64,000 nucleotides of DNA from Crocinitomicaceae bacterium (GTDB taxonomy: Bacteria; Bacteroidota; Bacteroidia; Flavobacteriales_D; Crocinitomicaceae). Under the pieces are notes generated by a model. That model ran no database searches, was not told where the DNA came from, and worked only from the letters and a program-made list of their open reading frames with translations. Positions 46,502 through 57,192 of this stretch are shown one piece after another. The stretch lies in contig JADJEU010000003.1 of assembly GCA_016709005.1 (NCBI GenBank), positions 262,936 to 326,935 of the forward strand. The letters are read 5' to 3'. The position numbers were made by a program, and so were the translations under genes. Positions within the stretch are counted from its first letter, which is position 1, and each line of letters opens with the position of its first letter.

Positions 46502-47746
46502 TCAGGAAATCCTGGCGTAGCAAAAACAGAATTTTTCGACGGGTTTTGTGAGTGCTAAAATGTTGAGGTTGTCCGATGCCTGCGCAATATCCTGCGTTGC
46601 GCCGTTTTTGGAAAGAATCAGAATTTGTTTGTCTTTTTCGTCGTATGCGCTGTTGATCAGTTTTTCAGTGATTGCAAAATAACTTAAGTCTCTTTCATCA
46701 ATTCCAAGCTTTTTGACGATGAGTTCTTTCTGCACTTTTACTTTTTCAGGATCAAAATCACGTTGGGAAATTTCAGTTTTGAAAAGATTGCGCGATAAAA
46801 TCATTCGGCAAAGTGTCGATAAGATCAAATCATCACTAGTCTGCCAAACTTTGACCGAGGTAATTACATCGTTGTCATCAATGAGTGCAAAATTCTCCAA
46901 CCAGTTATTTCCCGCTTTGAAATCTGCCAGCGTTGCGTCGTGTTGCAGAAATACTTTCAGGCTTGGACTGGCAAACAAATCAGTACCTTTTGAATAAAGT
47001 TCTTTTGCACGTCTCAAAATACTGGTGAGCATATATTCAGATGCAACGACTGTTTTGTGCATATACACTTGCCAGTACATGATTCGGCGAGCGCCAATAA
47101 AATTTTCAATGCTGTAAATTCCTTTTTCTTCTACAACCAGATTGCCATCAACAACATCGAGCATCGTGATGATTCGTTCACTGCCAATAACACCTTCTTC
47201 AACTCCGGTGAAATAACTGTCTCGCTGCAAATAGTCTAATCGATCCATATCTAACTGACCAGACACCATTTGGTGAAGAAATGGTTTTGAATATTTGTTG
47301 TTGAAGATGTCAATTGCCAATGTCAATTTACCGTCAAACTGACGGTTGAGTTCTTCCATAAAAAGGAGTGAAACTTCTTCGTGATGAACTTTGTTGAGTA
47401 ACGAATGTTCAAGCGTGTGAGAGAAGGGCCCGTGACCAATATCGTGCAGCAAAATTGCAGCTATGGCTCCCAAACGTTCTTCATTAGAGATCTCCACATT
47501 TTTTTTTCGCAATACATCAATCGCCTTAACCATTAGATGCATGGCTCCAAGTGCGTGATGAAAGCGAGTATGATTTGCACCCGGGTAAACAAGATGCGAT
47601 AAGCCCAACTGCTTGATGCGGCGCAAACGCTGAAAGTAAGGGTGTTCTATCAAATCATAAATAAGCTCGTCCGGAATTGTAATAAAGCCGTGTACGGGAT
47701 CGTTAATGATCTTTCTTTTGTTATGTGGTGCTTTACTCACGTGCAA
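46502..47746 (-). CDS. HD-domain phosphohydrolase (dGTPase/SAMHD1-like)
   Basis: This 414-residue HD-superfamily protein has the metal site HTRFHHALGAMHLM, then LHDIGHGPFSHTLEHSL (H-D...H) and the catalytic Asp in GQLDMDRLDYLQRDSYFTGV. Bacteroidota homologues resemble dNTP triphosphohydrolases; the substrate is not proven. The predicted TTG start at 47746 is doubtful, and GTG 6 bp further in (VSKAPHNKRKI) is as likely. It is divergent from porX across about 45 bp that both promoters must share. Confidence 0.88.
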   Translation of the reverse strand: MHVSKAPHNKRKIINDPVHGFITIPDELIYDLIEHPYFQRLRRIKQLGLSHLVYPGANHTRFHHALGAMHLMVKAIDVLRKKNVEISNEERLGAIAAILLHDIGHGPFSHTLEHSLLNKVHHEEVSLLFMEELNRQFDGKLTLAIDIFNNKYSKPFLHQMVSGQLDMDRLDYLQRDSYFTGVEEGVIGSERIITMLDVVDGNLVVEEKGIYSIENFIGARRIMYWQVYMHKTVVASEYMLTSILRRAKELYSKGTDLFASPSLKVFLQHDATLADFKAGNNWLENFALIDDNDVITSVKVWQTSDDLILSTLCRMILSRNLFKTEISQRDFDPEKVKVQKELIVKKLGIDERDLSYFAITEKLINSAYDEKDKQILILSKNGATQDIAQASDNLNILALTKPVEKFCFCYARIS

Positions 47747-47788
47747 TTGACTAAATTTAACAGATCAAAACTAATTAAAAAACAACAG

Positions 47789-49333
47789 ATGGAAGCAAGA
47801 ATTTTATGGGCTGACGACGAAATCGACCTCTTAAAACCACATATTTTATTCTTAGAAGCGAAAGGATATAAAATTGACACCGCCAATAATGGTTCCGATG
47901 CTGTTGATATGAGTGCTGAAACGCACTACGATATTATTTTTCTGGATGAAAATATGCCAGGACTTACAGGATTGGAAACGCTAGCGCGCATCAAAGAAAA
48001 AAAACCAAATGTGCCCGTCATCATGATCACTAAAAGTGAAGAAGAGCATATCATGGAAGAAGCCATTGGTGGGCAGATTTCAGATTATCTGATTAAACCG
48101 GTAAATCCAAATCAGATTTTATTGTCGCTCAAAAAAAATCTCAAAACAAAAAATCTCGTGAGTCAAAAAACGACCAGTGATTATCAGGCCGAATTCAGAC
48201 AACTGGGAATGCGCATCAACGACAGACCTGATGCCGTTGAGTGGACTGAGATTTATGAAAAATTAGTTTCGTGGGAATTGAAACTGGAGCAGTCTGGTGA
48301 TGAAGGCATGAAAGAAATTTTGAACATGCAGAAAAAAGATGCCAATGCGCAATTCTGTAAATTCATTGATAAAAATTACCGCGATTGGTTGAATGGTGAT
48401 GAAGATGCACCATTGATGACGCATCAATTATTATTGCAAAAAGTTTTTCCGTTTGTTGGAAAAGAACCGGTGTTTTTAATTGTGATTGACAACCTGCGTT
48501 TTGATCAGTGGAAAGTTTTACAACCTCTCGTTTCAGAATATTTCAACATAGAAAAAGAAGAAATGTTTTATTCCATTCTTCCAACCGCAACGCATTATGC
48601 GCGCAATGCCCTCTTTGCAGGAATGATGCCACTTCAAATCTCCAAAAAATTTCCAAATCTCTGGTCAAATGAAAATGATGAGGGTGGAAAAAATATGCAC
48701 GAGGCTGAATTTTTAGAAGCCAATTTAAAGCGCAATAATAAAAACGTAAAAACGTCTTACAACAAAGTCATCAAACTTGATTTTGCAAAACGACTGGTAG
48801 ATAAATTCAATGATCTTTTGACAAATGATTTGAATGTGATCGTTTACAATTTTGTGGACATGCTTTCACATGCGCGCACTGAAATGGATGTGATAAAAGA
48901 GTTGGCTGATGATGAACCTGCCTACAGATCGTTGACAGCATCGTGGTTTAATCACTCACCTTTGAAAGAAATTCTGCGAAAAATTGCTGAGAAAAAAATT
49001 AGAACTTTTATTACAACTGATCACGGAACTATTCGTGTAGACAATCCGGTTAAGGTTGTTGGGGATAAAGCAACCAATACCAATTTGCGTTACAAGGTTG
49101 GAAAAAATCTGGATTACAATGCCAAAGAAGTTTTGGTTTCAACCAATCCTGAAGACATCATGTTGCCAAAAGAAAACGTGAGTTCATCTTTTATTTTTGC
49201 AAAGGAGAATGACTTTTTTGCCTACCCAAATAATTACAATCACTACGTCAATTATTACAACGATACCTTTCAGCACGGCGGTATTTCGCTTGAAGAAATG
49301 ATTATTCCATTTATTGAACTCAAAGGAAAATAA
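47789..49333 (+). CDS. porX: T9SS response regulator PorX (receiver plus PglZ domain)
   Basis: ATG at 47789 gives 514 residues, the usual PorX length; longer ORF starts overlap the divergent gene. The receiver domain (1-120) has acidic residues in WADDEID, the phosphorylated Asp53 in IIFLDENMPG, and Lys in DYLIKPVNP. The C-terminal alkaline-phosphatase-like PglZ domain has VIDNLRFDQW, a Thr nucleophile region ILPTATHYARNALFAGMMP and TTDHGTI. PorX, phosphorylated by PorY, promotes expression and function of T9SS, which exports the giant proteins of this window. The PglZ domain has been linked to oligonucleotide hydrolysis in PorX. Confidence 0.96.
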   Translation: MEARILWADDEIDLLKPHILFLEAKGYKIDTANNGSDAVDMSAETHYDIIFLDENMPGLTGLETLARIKEKKPNVPVIMITKSEEEHIMEEAIGGQISDYLIKPVNPNQILLSLKKNLKTKNLVSQKTTSDYQAEFRQLGMRINDRPDAVEWTEIYEKLVSWELKLEQSGDEGMKEILNMQKKDANAQFCKFIDKNYRDWLNGDEDAPLMTHQLLLQKVFPFVGKEPVFLIVIDNLRFDQWKVLQPLVSEYFNIEKEEMFYSILPTATHYARNALFAGMMPLQISKKFPNLWSNENDEGGKNMHEAEFLEANLKRNNKNVKTSYNKVIKLDFAKRLVDKFNDLLTNDLNVIVYNFVDMLSHARTEMDVIKELADDEPAYRSLTASWFNHSPLKEILRKIAEKKIRTFITTDHGTIRVDNPVKVVGDKATNTNLRYKVGKNLDYNAKEVLVSTNPEDIMLPKENVSSSFIFAKENDFFAYPNNYNHYVNYYNDTFQHGGISLEEMIIPFIELKGK

Positions 49334-49337
49334 GAAC

Positions 49338-49766
49338 ATGTTGCAGTTTAATTATCGCATGGATTCAATTGCGCAGATTAAAGATGCTGCGCAAGAATTT
49401 TTGCGTTTTTTAGAAAATCAACCGGTAAAATTTGTTGCCTTTAACGGCTTAATGGGTGCGGGTAAAACAACTTTCATTAATTCGCTTTTAGAGGAAATGA
49501 AAATTGATGGGCTTGGATCTTCACCAACGTTTGCCATTGTGAATGAATATTTTTCAAATCAATACGGCACCATTTTTCATTGTGATTTTTATCGGCTCAA
49601 ATCAGAAGATGAAGCCTATGATATAGGCGCAGAGGAGCTGGTTTCAGGCAATGATTGGGTCTTTGCTGAATGGCCTGAAAAACTGGGTAACCTTTTGCCC
49701 GAAAAAATCGTAAACGTCAAGATCACAGATCAAAATGGGTGTAGAATAATAGAAGCGAACGTATGA
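49338..49766 (+). CDS. tsaE: tRNA threonylcarbamoyladenosine biosynthesis ATPase TsaE
   Basis: ATG at 49338, 2 bp after the porX stop, gives 142 residues. Walker A is GLMGAGKTTF, followed by SSPTFAIVNEY and the HCDFYRLKSEDEAYDIGAEE segment that marks TsaE. TsaE powers the TsaBD complex that makes t6A at tRNA position 37. It overlaps ald by 4 bp (ATGA), so porX, tsaE and ald probably form one transcript. Confidence 0.95.
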   Translation: MLQFNYRMDSIAQIKDAAQEFLRFLENQPVKFVAFNGLMGAGKTTFINSLLEEMKIDGLGSSPTFAIVNEYFSNQYGTIFHCDFYRLKSEDEAYDIGAEELVSGNDWVFAEWPEKLGNLLPEKIVNVKITDQNGCRIIEANV

Positions 49767-50983
49767 TAACTGATCCTGAAGCACTGAAATCATTGATGAA
49801 AGAAGGTAGCTTGTTGCCGCAAGAAGAAATGCTGGCAATTGGCCGTAAAAAAGGAAAACTGGTAATTGGAATTCCGCGTGAAACAACCTATCAGGAAAAT
49901 CGCGTAGCGCTTTCACCGGATGCTGTGCAGTTTTTATCCAGCAACGGTCACCGCATTTTAGTGGAGTCAAAAGCAGGTGAAAGTTCACGTTTTACTGATA
50001 ATGATTATTCTGAAGCAGGCGCTGAAATAGCGTATGACAAATCTGAAGTTTTTAAAGCAACCATTATTATCAAAGTTGCTCCACCTTCTGATGAAGAAAT
50101 AGAAATGATGCCCGGTAATCAAACTTTGATTTCGGCATTACAACTCACGCTGCAACCAAAGAAAACATTGGTGGCTTTGATGCAGAAAAAAATTACTGCC
50201 GTTGCCTGGGATTATATTCAGGATGAACATCAAATTTTCCCGGTCGTACGCGCCATGGGTGAAATTGCAGGAAATACATCCATCTTAATTGCAGCAGAAT
50301 TACTTTCTAATTATAAAACCGGAAAAGGAATTATGATGGGTGGTGTTGCCGGTGTGCAACCAACTGAAGTAGTAATTTTAGGAGCAGGAACAGTAGGTGA
50401 GTACGCTTGTCGCACTGCCATGGGTTTAGGTGCATCTGTAAAAGTATTTGACAATTCCATTTCAAAATTACGCCGTCTTCAAAATGATATCGGGCAACGA
50501 ATTTTTACGTCTGTCATTCAACCCAAATTATTAGAAAAAGCAATCATGCGTGCTGATGTTGTCATTGGTGCAGTGCGTGCTCCATTTGGCCGCACACCGT
50601 GTATCGTAACTGAAGGCATGGTGAAAGGCATGAAGGCTGGTTCAGTTATCGTGGATGTAAGTATTGATCAAGGCGGATGTTTTGAAACATCACGCGTAAC
50701 CAATCATACCAAACCAACTTTTGTGGAGCATGATGTTATTCATTATTGTGTTCCAAATGTAGCTTCAAGAGTTTCCAGAACAGCATCAATCGCGCTGAGT
50801 AATATTTTCTCGCCAATTCTTTTAGAAATGGGTGAAATGGGAGGTACCAAAGAAATGATCAAAAGAGATCCCGGTTTCCGTGCAGGTGTTTATATCTATA
50901 AAGGCAAACTCACCAGTGAAATTTTAGGAAAAGTATTTGATCTTCCGTTTAAGAATATTGAATTGCTTTTAGCCGCTTTATAA
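49763..50983 (+). CDS. ald: Alanine dehydrogenase
   Basis: This 406-residue enzyme, of the AlaDH/PNT family, deaminates alanine to pyruvate with NAD. Visible are the N-terminal substrate part LVIGIPRETTYQENRVALSP, the Rossmann motif VVILGAGTVGEYACRTAMGL and GAVRAPFGRTPCIVTEGMVK. The length, and the absence of a transhydrogenase membrane part, favour AlaDH over PntA. The frame is intact, and a 288-bp spacer follows. Confidence 0.9.
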   Translation: MITDPEALKSLMKEGSLLPQEEMLAIGRKKGKLVIGIPRETTYQENRVALSPDAVQFLSSNGHRILVESKAGESSRFTDNDYSEAGAEIAYDKSEVFKATIIIKVAPPSDEEIEMMPGNQTLISALQLTLQPKKTLVALMQKKITAVAWDYIQDEHQIFPVVRAMGEIAGNTSILIAAELLSNYKTGKGIMMGGVAGVQPTEVVILGAGTVGEYACRTAMGLGASVKVFDNSISKLRRLQNDIGQRIFTSVIQPKLLEKAIMRADVVIGAVRAPFGRTPCIVTEGMVKGMKAGSVIVDVSIDQGGCFETSRVTNHTKPTFVEHDVIHYCVPNVASRVSRTASIALSNIFSPILLEMGEMGGTKEMIKRDPGFRAGVYIYKGKLTSEILGKVFDLPFKNIELLLAAL

Positions 50984-51271
50984 TCAGGCTTCCCGGGCGC
51001 GCCCTTCATTTTCTACAAAGACTTAATATGTTTTAGACCTATGTCTAAAATCAGATTTAGTCATTGTAAATGCCGATGCATAAGATGTTTAATCCAATTG
51101 AAATGAAATGTAGATTGGATTAGTACATATTAGCAATCGGTATTAGTCAACTTTGTTTTTCCGTTTCGTTTTTTACAAACTAATGGGCTCATTCCAATCG
51201 CCATCATTTTGTAAAACTCAATGTCAAAACATACGTCTCCTGCTCATTGCAGTCGCTGGCAGAAAATCTTT
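50984..51271. other. Intergenic spacer without a recognised gene
   Basis: The 288 bp between ald and the convergent glyA holds a GGGCGCGCCC palindrome near 50996-51005 and otherwise AT-rich sequence. I see no ORF with support, no clear terminator and no RNA gene. Confidence 0.6.
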
Positions 51272-52545
51272 TTACCAACCAAACAAAGGCAAATCTTTCA
51301 TCAAAGTCTGAACTGATTTTTTAACCTCATTCAACGTTGAATCAGTTTCTTTATTCATTAATGCTTTATCAATAAGCTCAACAATTTGTGCTATGTCATT
51401 TTCTTTGATTCCACGTGTTGTAATAGCAGCCGTTCCAACTCTGAAACAAGATGTGACAAAAGGTGATTTATCATCAAACGGCACCATGTTTTTATTCACC
51501 GTGATATCAGCTTTCACCAAAGTGTTTTCAGCTTCTTTTCCGGTAATATTTTTTGAACGCAAATCAATCAGCATACAATGATTATCTGTTCCGCCTGAAA
51601 CTACACCGTAGCCACGTTTCATAAATTCAGCAGCCATTATGCGAGCATTGGCTTGTACTTGTTTATTATAAACTAAAAACGATGGATCAAGCGCTTCACC
51701 AAATGCCACGGCTTTAGCACCAATCACGTGTTCCAGTGGTCCGCCTTGCGTGCCTGGGAAAACCGCACCATCCAATAAAGCTGACATCATTTTAATTTCT
51801 CCTTTAGGTGTTTTAAGTCCCCACGGATTTTCAAAATCGTTACGCATCATAATCACACCGCCGCGTGGTCCGCGTAATGTTTTATGCGTTGTTGTTGTCA
51901 CAATGTGGCAATAATCAAAAGGGTCATTCAAAATTTTAGTAGCAATCAATCCTGCCGGATGTGAAATATCTGCAAGAATAATTGCGTTCACTGAATCAGC
52001 AATTTTGCGAATGCGTGCATAGTCCCAATCTCTTGAATAGGCAGATGCTCCACAAATAATCATTTTAGGTTTTTCTTGCAATGCAATTTTTTCCATCGCA
52101 TCATAATCAACCAAACCAGTTTCTTTGCTCACTCCGTAGAATGAAGTTTTATAAAGTTTACCTGAAAAATTTACCGGTGAACCGTGCGTTAAATGACCAC
52201 CGTGCGATAAATCAAATCCCAGAATTTTGTCTCCTGGGTTTAAACATGCAAGCATAACGGCCGCATTGGCTTGCGAACCTGAATGCGGCTGAACATTTGC
52301 CCAAGTAGCGCCAAATATTTTTTTAATCTTTCTATTGCTAAATCTTCTATCAAATCCACCACTTCGCAACCACCGTAATAACGTTTGTGAGGTAAGCCCT
52401 CTGCGTATTTGTTGGTAAGAATAGATCCCATTGCATCCAACACTTGCTGACTCACAAAATTTTCAGAAGCGATTAGTTCAATGCCATGCAATTGGCGTTC
52501 TTTTTCTTTTTGAATCAAATCGAAAATAGCAGTGTCTTTGGTCAT
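51272..52545 (-). CDS. glyA: Serine hydroxymethyltransferase, one frameshift
   Basis: GlyA interconverts serine and glycine and loads tetrahydrofolate with one-carbon units. The N-terminus (IASENFVSQQVLDAMGSILT, NKYAEGLPHKRYYGGCEVVD) is in one frame, and the rest, including the PLP lysine in TTTTHKTLRGPRGG and DISHPAGLIA, in another; the change is near 52310. The total of about 424 residues is the family length, so the shift is likely a base-calling error. The gene ends 28 bp from the exosortase-associated gene and is on its strand. Confidence 0.96.
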
Positions 52546-52573
52546 GAGCAGAAATTTTGCTCAAAATTAGCAG

Positions 52574-53053
52574 TTACTCAGACTTGGGAGCAGATAGTCC
52601 CGGCAAAAATTTGAACAAGATGTAAAGAATCATCAGCGGCATGAATGATTGTGCAATACCCATAAGGGTTCTGATCACACCATAAAGATTATCAGAAAGA
52701 CCAAATACAAAACTTAAAAAATACAATCCAAGCGCAGCAGACACGATGAGCAGGTATACAACGAATGTTATTTTATTATACGTCTTGTTCTGAAATTGAA
52801 TTCTAATGACAAGATAGGTCAGCAGAAAAAACGCTGCAGAAAAAACAAAAGTCAACACCCATTTCAAGTTATTTATTTCTGCAGGAGTCCAGTTCAGCAA
52901 AAAATAGAACTCATCCAAAGCCTGATTTGGTCTGCCGTTGGTGAGTGTTAAAAAAATCCAGTTAATATTCATGAAAAAGTAATCCCTCACAAATCCAAGG
53001 AGTACAATTAATATCGCCAGTATGAGAACTTTAATTTTTACTGACACGGCCAT
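52574..53053 (-). CDS. Exosortase F system-associated membrane protein
   Basis: About 160 residues with four hydrophobic segments (VLILAILIVLLGFVRDYFF; WVLTFVFSAAFFLLTYLVI; TFVVYLLIVSAALGLYFLSF; FMPLMILYILFKFL). The soluble stretch FFMNINWIFLTLTNGRPNQA, then LDEFYFLLNWT, is typical of the family that sits beside XrtF in Flavobacteriia. ATG at 53053 was chosen over a longer frame start at 53134; it overlaps xrtF by 23 bp. The role is unknown, and its fixed position implies that it assists XrtF. Confidence 0.82.
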   Translation of the reverse strand: MAVSVKIKVLILAILIVLLGFVRDYFFMNINWIFLTLTNGRPNQALDEFYFLLNWTPAEINNLKWVLTFVFSAAFFLLTYLVIRIQFQNKTYNKITFVVYLLIVSAALGLYFLSFVFGLSDNLYGVIRTLMGIAQSFMPLMILYILFKFLPGLSAPKSE

Positions 53054-53561
53054 ACTTTTTAGCCCACCACCACCACAAAAAGAATATAATTGCATAAACA
53101 AAAATGGTGAAGGTATAGTTGTGATTGAAATCAAGTGACGACGGATATTTTTCGTAGATCAGTAACAGTGAACAAACACGTATAATATTTGCAGTATGGA
53201 TAAAGAGCAAACCAACCGGAATAAACCAAGCTTTCGTTTTCCAGTTTCCAGGAAAAGCAATTACAAAAATTGAAAAAATTGAAAACAATTTAAAGCCATT
53301 GCATTCATCACCCACCCAAACACCTGTGTTAGTGGTATGATCAAGCATAAGAATTACGTGATCACTTTCAATTTCAATCATGGTTACAAAACCAAATAGA
53401 TCGAGTACTTGTTGTGATAGATAGACAATACTGTAGTCGAGGTAATAATCCCAATCGGTATAAACTTTTATAAAGAAATAGTAGAGTAGAAGCCAAAGAA
53501 AATAGAGTGAAGCTCCGATTGCTAAAAATCGAACAACGGGATGCTTCAAAGATTGCATCAT
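53031..53561 (-). CDS. xrtF: Exosortase family protein XrtF
   Basis: This 176-residue polytopic protein has the exosortase catalytic triad: Cys87 in GDECNGFKLFS, Arg128 in HTANIIRVCS and His147 in DFNHNYTFTIF. Exosortases are inner-membrane transpeptidase-like enzymes that process and anchor proteins ending in a PxP/PID-type CTERM signal. The gene directly upstream encodes such a protein and overlaps it as ATGA; the gene downstream is its usual companion. The size and motif spacing fit XrtF, the Flavobacteriia type. Confidence 0.92.
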   Translation of the reverse strand: MMQSLKHPVVRFLAIGASLYFLWLLLYYFFIKVYTDWDYYLDYSIVYLSQQVLDLFGFVTMIEIESDHVILMLDHTTNTGVWVGDECNGFKLFSIFSIFVIAFPGNWKTKAWFIPVGLLFIHTANIIRVCSLLLIYEKYPSSLDFNHNYTFTIFVYAIIFFLWWWWAKKYGRVSKN

Positions 53562-53825
53562 GCCTGCGTGTCAGCTTTGTCTTCTGAACCTTTATAGATT
53601 CTTCTAACGCCAATAAATGCACCAGCAGCAAGCAACAATCCTATACCACCGTCAATAGGGATGCATGGAGGTGACCAGCATGGAGGGCCTCCCAGCGGGC
53701 GGTGATCCAACAGGAGGTGATCCTCCCGGAGGTCCGCCTGCTGTTGGCCCTGGCATGGCATGAGACATTGCCGTCGTCAGACAAATAATAGCTATAATTA
53801 GTAGTTTTTTCAAGTTCAGTTTCAT
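53558..53825 (-). CDS. Small secreted PID-CTERM protein, putative XrtF substrate, frameshifted
   Basis: ATG at 53825 gives a signal peptide (MKLNLKKLLIIAIICLTTAM, cut near SHA) and then a Gly/Pro-rich stretch (TAGGPPGGSPPVGSPPAGRP). After a G-run indel near 53690 the next frame gives GPPCWSPPCIPIDGGIGLLL, a PID-type exosortase signal, with a membrane segment and basic tail GVRRIYKGSEDKADTQA. The mature protein would be only about 65 residues. It overlaps xrtF by 4 bp, which strongly links them. No other PID signal is seen in the window. Confidence 0.82.
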
Positions 53826-53849
53826 TTCAAATTAACTCTTTCAAGTCCA

Positions 53850-56800
53850 CTAAAGTACTACTTTTTTGGTCACTATTTTATCTCCAGTTGTAATTATCAG
53901 AATATGAACACCTTTCAATTCTGCTGGAACAGTAATGATATTGCTTCCGTCTACAAAACGAAGTGCAGTTGAATAAATCTCAGTCTGCCCCAGGACATTT
54001 ACTAATTTTACTTGAGAGTCTTCATTCAGGTTTTCTGCTACCTCTACGTTGAATGAGTTACCCATTTGTGTGATTGTCATGTGGGACTCTTCGTCAAGAG
54101 AAGATTCATTCATAGTCAAAGACTGAATAGTTGATTCTTCAGAGGTTTCTTCGTTGGTAAGAATCAAGGTGAATCTGTGTCCTTCAAAGGTCTCACTGAA
54201 AAATGTATAGGCCAGTTCTGTCTTTAGATCAATGAACTCACCAGTAAGATTATCAAACAAGAGTACTTTTCTATAGTTTGTGAAGTTTTCCAAATTCACA
54301 GCTTCAATTGTATGATACCCTGGGTTTAGGATTTTTCGTGTACAAGTCAAATGATTTGTTTCTGAAATCATCTTTGATGTAGTTTTTGCGTATTAGGTCT
54401 TCTTGGCTAAAAAAAGCAAATGAAGGGCCCTTTTCAAGACCAGTAGATAAGTGTCTGATGTCTAAGATTGTATCAATTCCATCGGTTGATGCAATATTTT
54501 CGACAAGACCAATTGTACATGAATAAGTTGAAGTTGTTTTCTATAAGTCTGAAATGTGCGGATAGATCAACTGCTTCATTACGAACAAATGTTGCTGTAT
54601 TCGCTGTTTTGTCAGCTTGCTTATATGTTATAGATCCAAAATCATAGGTCCAATAACCTTGCCCAGCGCGATTATGCCGCCTGCAAGTTCGTTGAACTTG
54701 ATGTATTAGATACCCCATCACACCACCCATGTTTCCGCTACCCGTATCGTATATATAATAGTAATTGCCAACGTGGCTTTTGGTGAGTGAAGACCAAGTT
54801 ACTGGTGATACTAGAGCATTTCCTTGCAAATTCCATCCGTGATTGAAATTCACTATATAATCCGATGATCCATGAACAGTCCCTGTAACATCAAGTGTAA
54901 CACCTGAGAAAACAATGGTGTCATCACCCATATAAACATCGAAGCCCTTTCCATTTGTAAGCGGTTGTAGAATATTAGTGACATCAACATATGCGTTCAC
55001 GGTCGTTCTTTTTACAGAATAGAAGCACGCACCACCAGTACCGATAGCGCATCCGTCAGGGAATCCAACACCGCTTATGGCAAGATTGTCGTCCCAGTCT
55101 AACAAAGTTGCTCCAGTTACAGGAGACGCAACCCAACGCCAATCAGCTATCCAGGTTCAATATATCGTCTCACAGTCACGTTGCCAGTTATTGAAGATCC
55201 GCGTTGAAACGGCCGCTATTCTCGCTCCTCCAACTCCTGAAATTGAATTGACAATAAATTGGGTTGGCGCTGCATCCATAATTATATTGCCCAATGTTGG
55301 ATACAACGTTCCATTAAGCACATAAGTACCATTAGTAAAGGTGACAGAAGATCCACCTGACTTATTAATCTCGATGTCAAATAAATCTACTGTATTGCCA
55401 CCAGCGTTCACCACCTGATCGAGGTGTTCAATTAAGGTGATTTCCCCCGCAGTGATAATAACAGATCCTAAAATATCTAAATTTCCACCCAGCGTGATTG
55501 ATTCAGGGTAGTCATGGTTAGAGTTCCACCTGACTCCACAGATAAGTACGCCGCTTCTGCGGCGATATCAACTGTAACGTTTGTTGCAGGATCGATGTAG
55601 ACTGAGTCATTCGCTGTTGGTACACAAGTACAATCCCATGTAGTAGGGATACTCCAAGGTCCTGAATTGATTGAGTGAATCGTTAAAATTTGTTCAAATC
55701 CGCAGAATGAAAAGATGTCGCCATCGTTTAAGTTGGTGTTAAATGTCATAGTCTGAGCGCCTGCATTATAGACTCCTGAGATTACTGTTGCATCTGGAAA
55801 AATTGCCGTCTTGTGTCGTGTTGTCGACTAACAATTTGTATGTACTGGATAGACCAAAATTATTTCCTCCAGCTAGATAAAACACTAGATTGGTCGTACC
55901 AACTTCACCAGTTTCATCAACCTTCCACGTTCTGGTCCATCTTTGACTGCCTACTTCTGATGCTGGTATATCTGCTGTTGTAAACAAATCCAAATCATCA
56001 TTCGTGTGTGCAGCTATTAAGTATTCTCCTGATGCCATGGCCGAAGGTGAATTAAGTTCTAGCACTCCTGCACCTTTAGCCGCAGTTTGCGAATTTACGC
56101 CGTTGTTACCTAAAGCAATTAGTCCAATATTATGAGTCGCTTGATATGCATACAAGTCAGTCGGAATGGTCATGTTATACTTTGCACCAAGATAATTCTC
56201 TATTAGAATGCGCTCTAAATTATTGAGCGCAGAATTATAGATAACTACCTCTGCGATGTATCCGTTTAAGTACATTCTGCCATGTTACATAAGATACATT
56301 GCCTAATGTCACTTTATTGTGTCCAGTCGGAACTGTATAAGCTCCTGTAGTTGTGCCCATCAAAACACCTTTGTTACGTTGACTAATACTGGCTGGAGTA
56401 TGTGGGATGAAGTGAATGAATGAATTCCCCAGGTCAATAAAGGAAGTCATTTTAATTGTGGGAGAATAGTGGGCAGAATTCAAGTTATTATTTGCATTAT
56501 TGGAGTATGTCAACCATTTTTTATCGCTCGAAGCGTAATTACTGCCAATGATATGCTGCAGAGTCAGTGGTGAGCGTTGGAAAACAATAAAATAAGTCAG
56601 GTTTGCAGATTCTAACGCTACTATGCTGCCAGAGTTCAATACATCGTCAAGACCATCGAACTGGGCTGCAGGCAAGCCATTAACTGCTGTTGAATTGATA
56701 ACAGGACGCTTTGTGCTTTGTATTTGATTGAAGCTATTACCGTTACCGGAAATGTCCGTAAATGTCGCAACTGGAGTTCCATTTGGTAAGTTTAGCGCAT

Positions 56801-56932
56801 TAGCATCAAGCCAAATAACGTTATTCGAGTTGTTTCCAACGCCTGCACCTGTCTGAGCTGAAACAATATTGGACACCAAAAGACATGTCAATGTGACCAA
56901 ATGCCAAAATTCAAAGGACTTTTTATTTTCAT
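53850..56932 (-). CDS. Secreted T9SS type A protein with lectin-like domain, heavily frameshifted
   Basis: The coding signal runs across six or more frame segments, about 1027 residues. After correcting one lost A near 56924 the start (ATG at 56932) reads MKNKKSFEFWHLVTLTCLLV, a signal peptide ending VSAQ. A concanavalin/LamG-like domain follows (NNVIWLDANALNLPNGTPVA, LPAAQFDGLDDVLNSG, NGYIAEVVIYNSALNNLERI, LIENYLGAKYNM). The middle (EIGGVGGA-type and CVPTANDSVYIDPATNVTVD) is β-rich, and the end is a type A sorting domain (VKLVNVLGQTEIYSTALRFV, ending TKKVVL). It lies immediately upstream of the exosortase module on the same strand. Confidence 0.82.
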
Positions 56933-57192
56933 AATTCGAGGAAGTTAAAGTAAAGGTATTTAATAAGTTGCGAATAAAATCTCCGCCTCAAAATACTTCT
57001 CCAATTAATCAAATATATAAAACATATTGATTAAGTGTATCCATTCTGCTTGGATTTCTTCCAAAGATTAGCTTTGCTTTGTCCAGAATGCGTTAATTGA
57101 AACAAATTAATTGATTCTGCGTAGGCTGTTATGGATAGATACCGTGAAAAGTAGAAGTGAAATGTTAATGCGTTGATTATTATTTGTTTGCA

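Noticed and set aside
47642..47788. 49-codon N-terminal extension of porX
   Set aside because: It overlaps the divergent HD gene and is not part of the PorX receiver domain; ATG at 47789 gives the family length.
50996..51005. GGGCGCGCCC palindrome after ald
   Set aside because: No T run or extended stem supports a terminator, and it occurs only once.
53640..53720. GGAGGT-rich tandem-like stretch considered as a minisatellite
   Set aside because: It encodes the Gly/Pro-rich part of the XrtF substrate, so codon repetition explains it.
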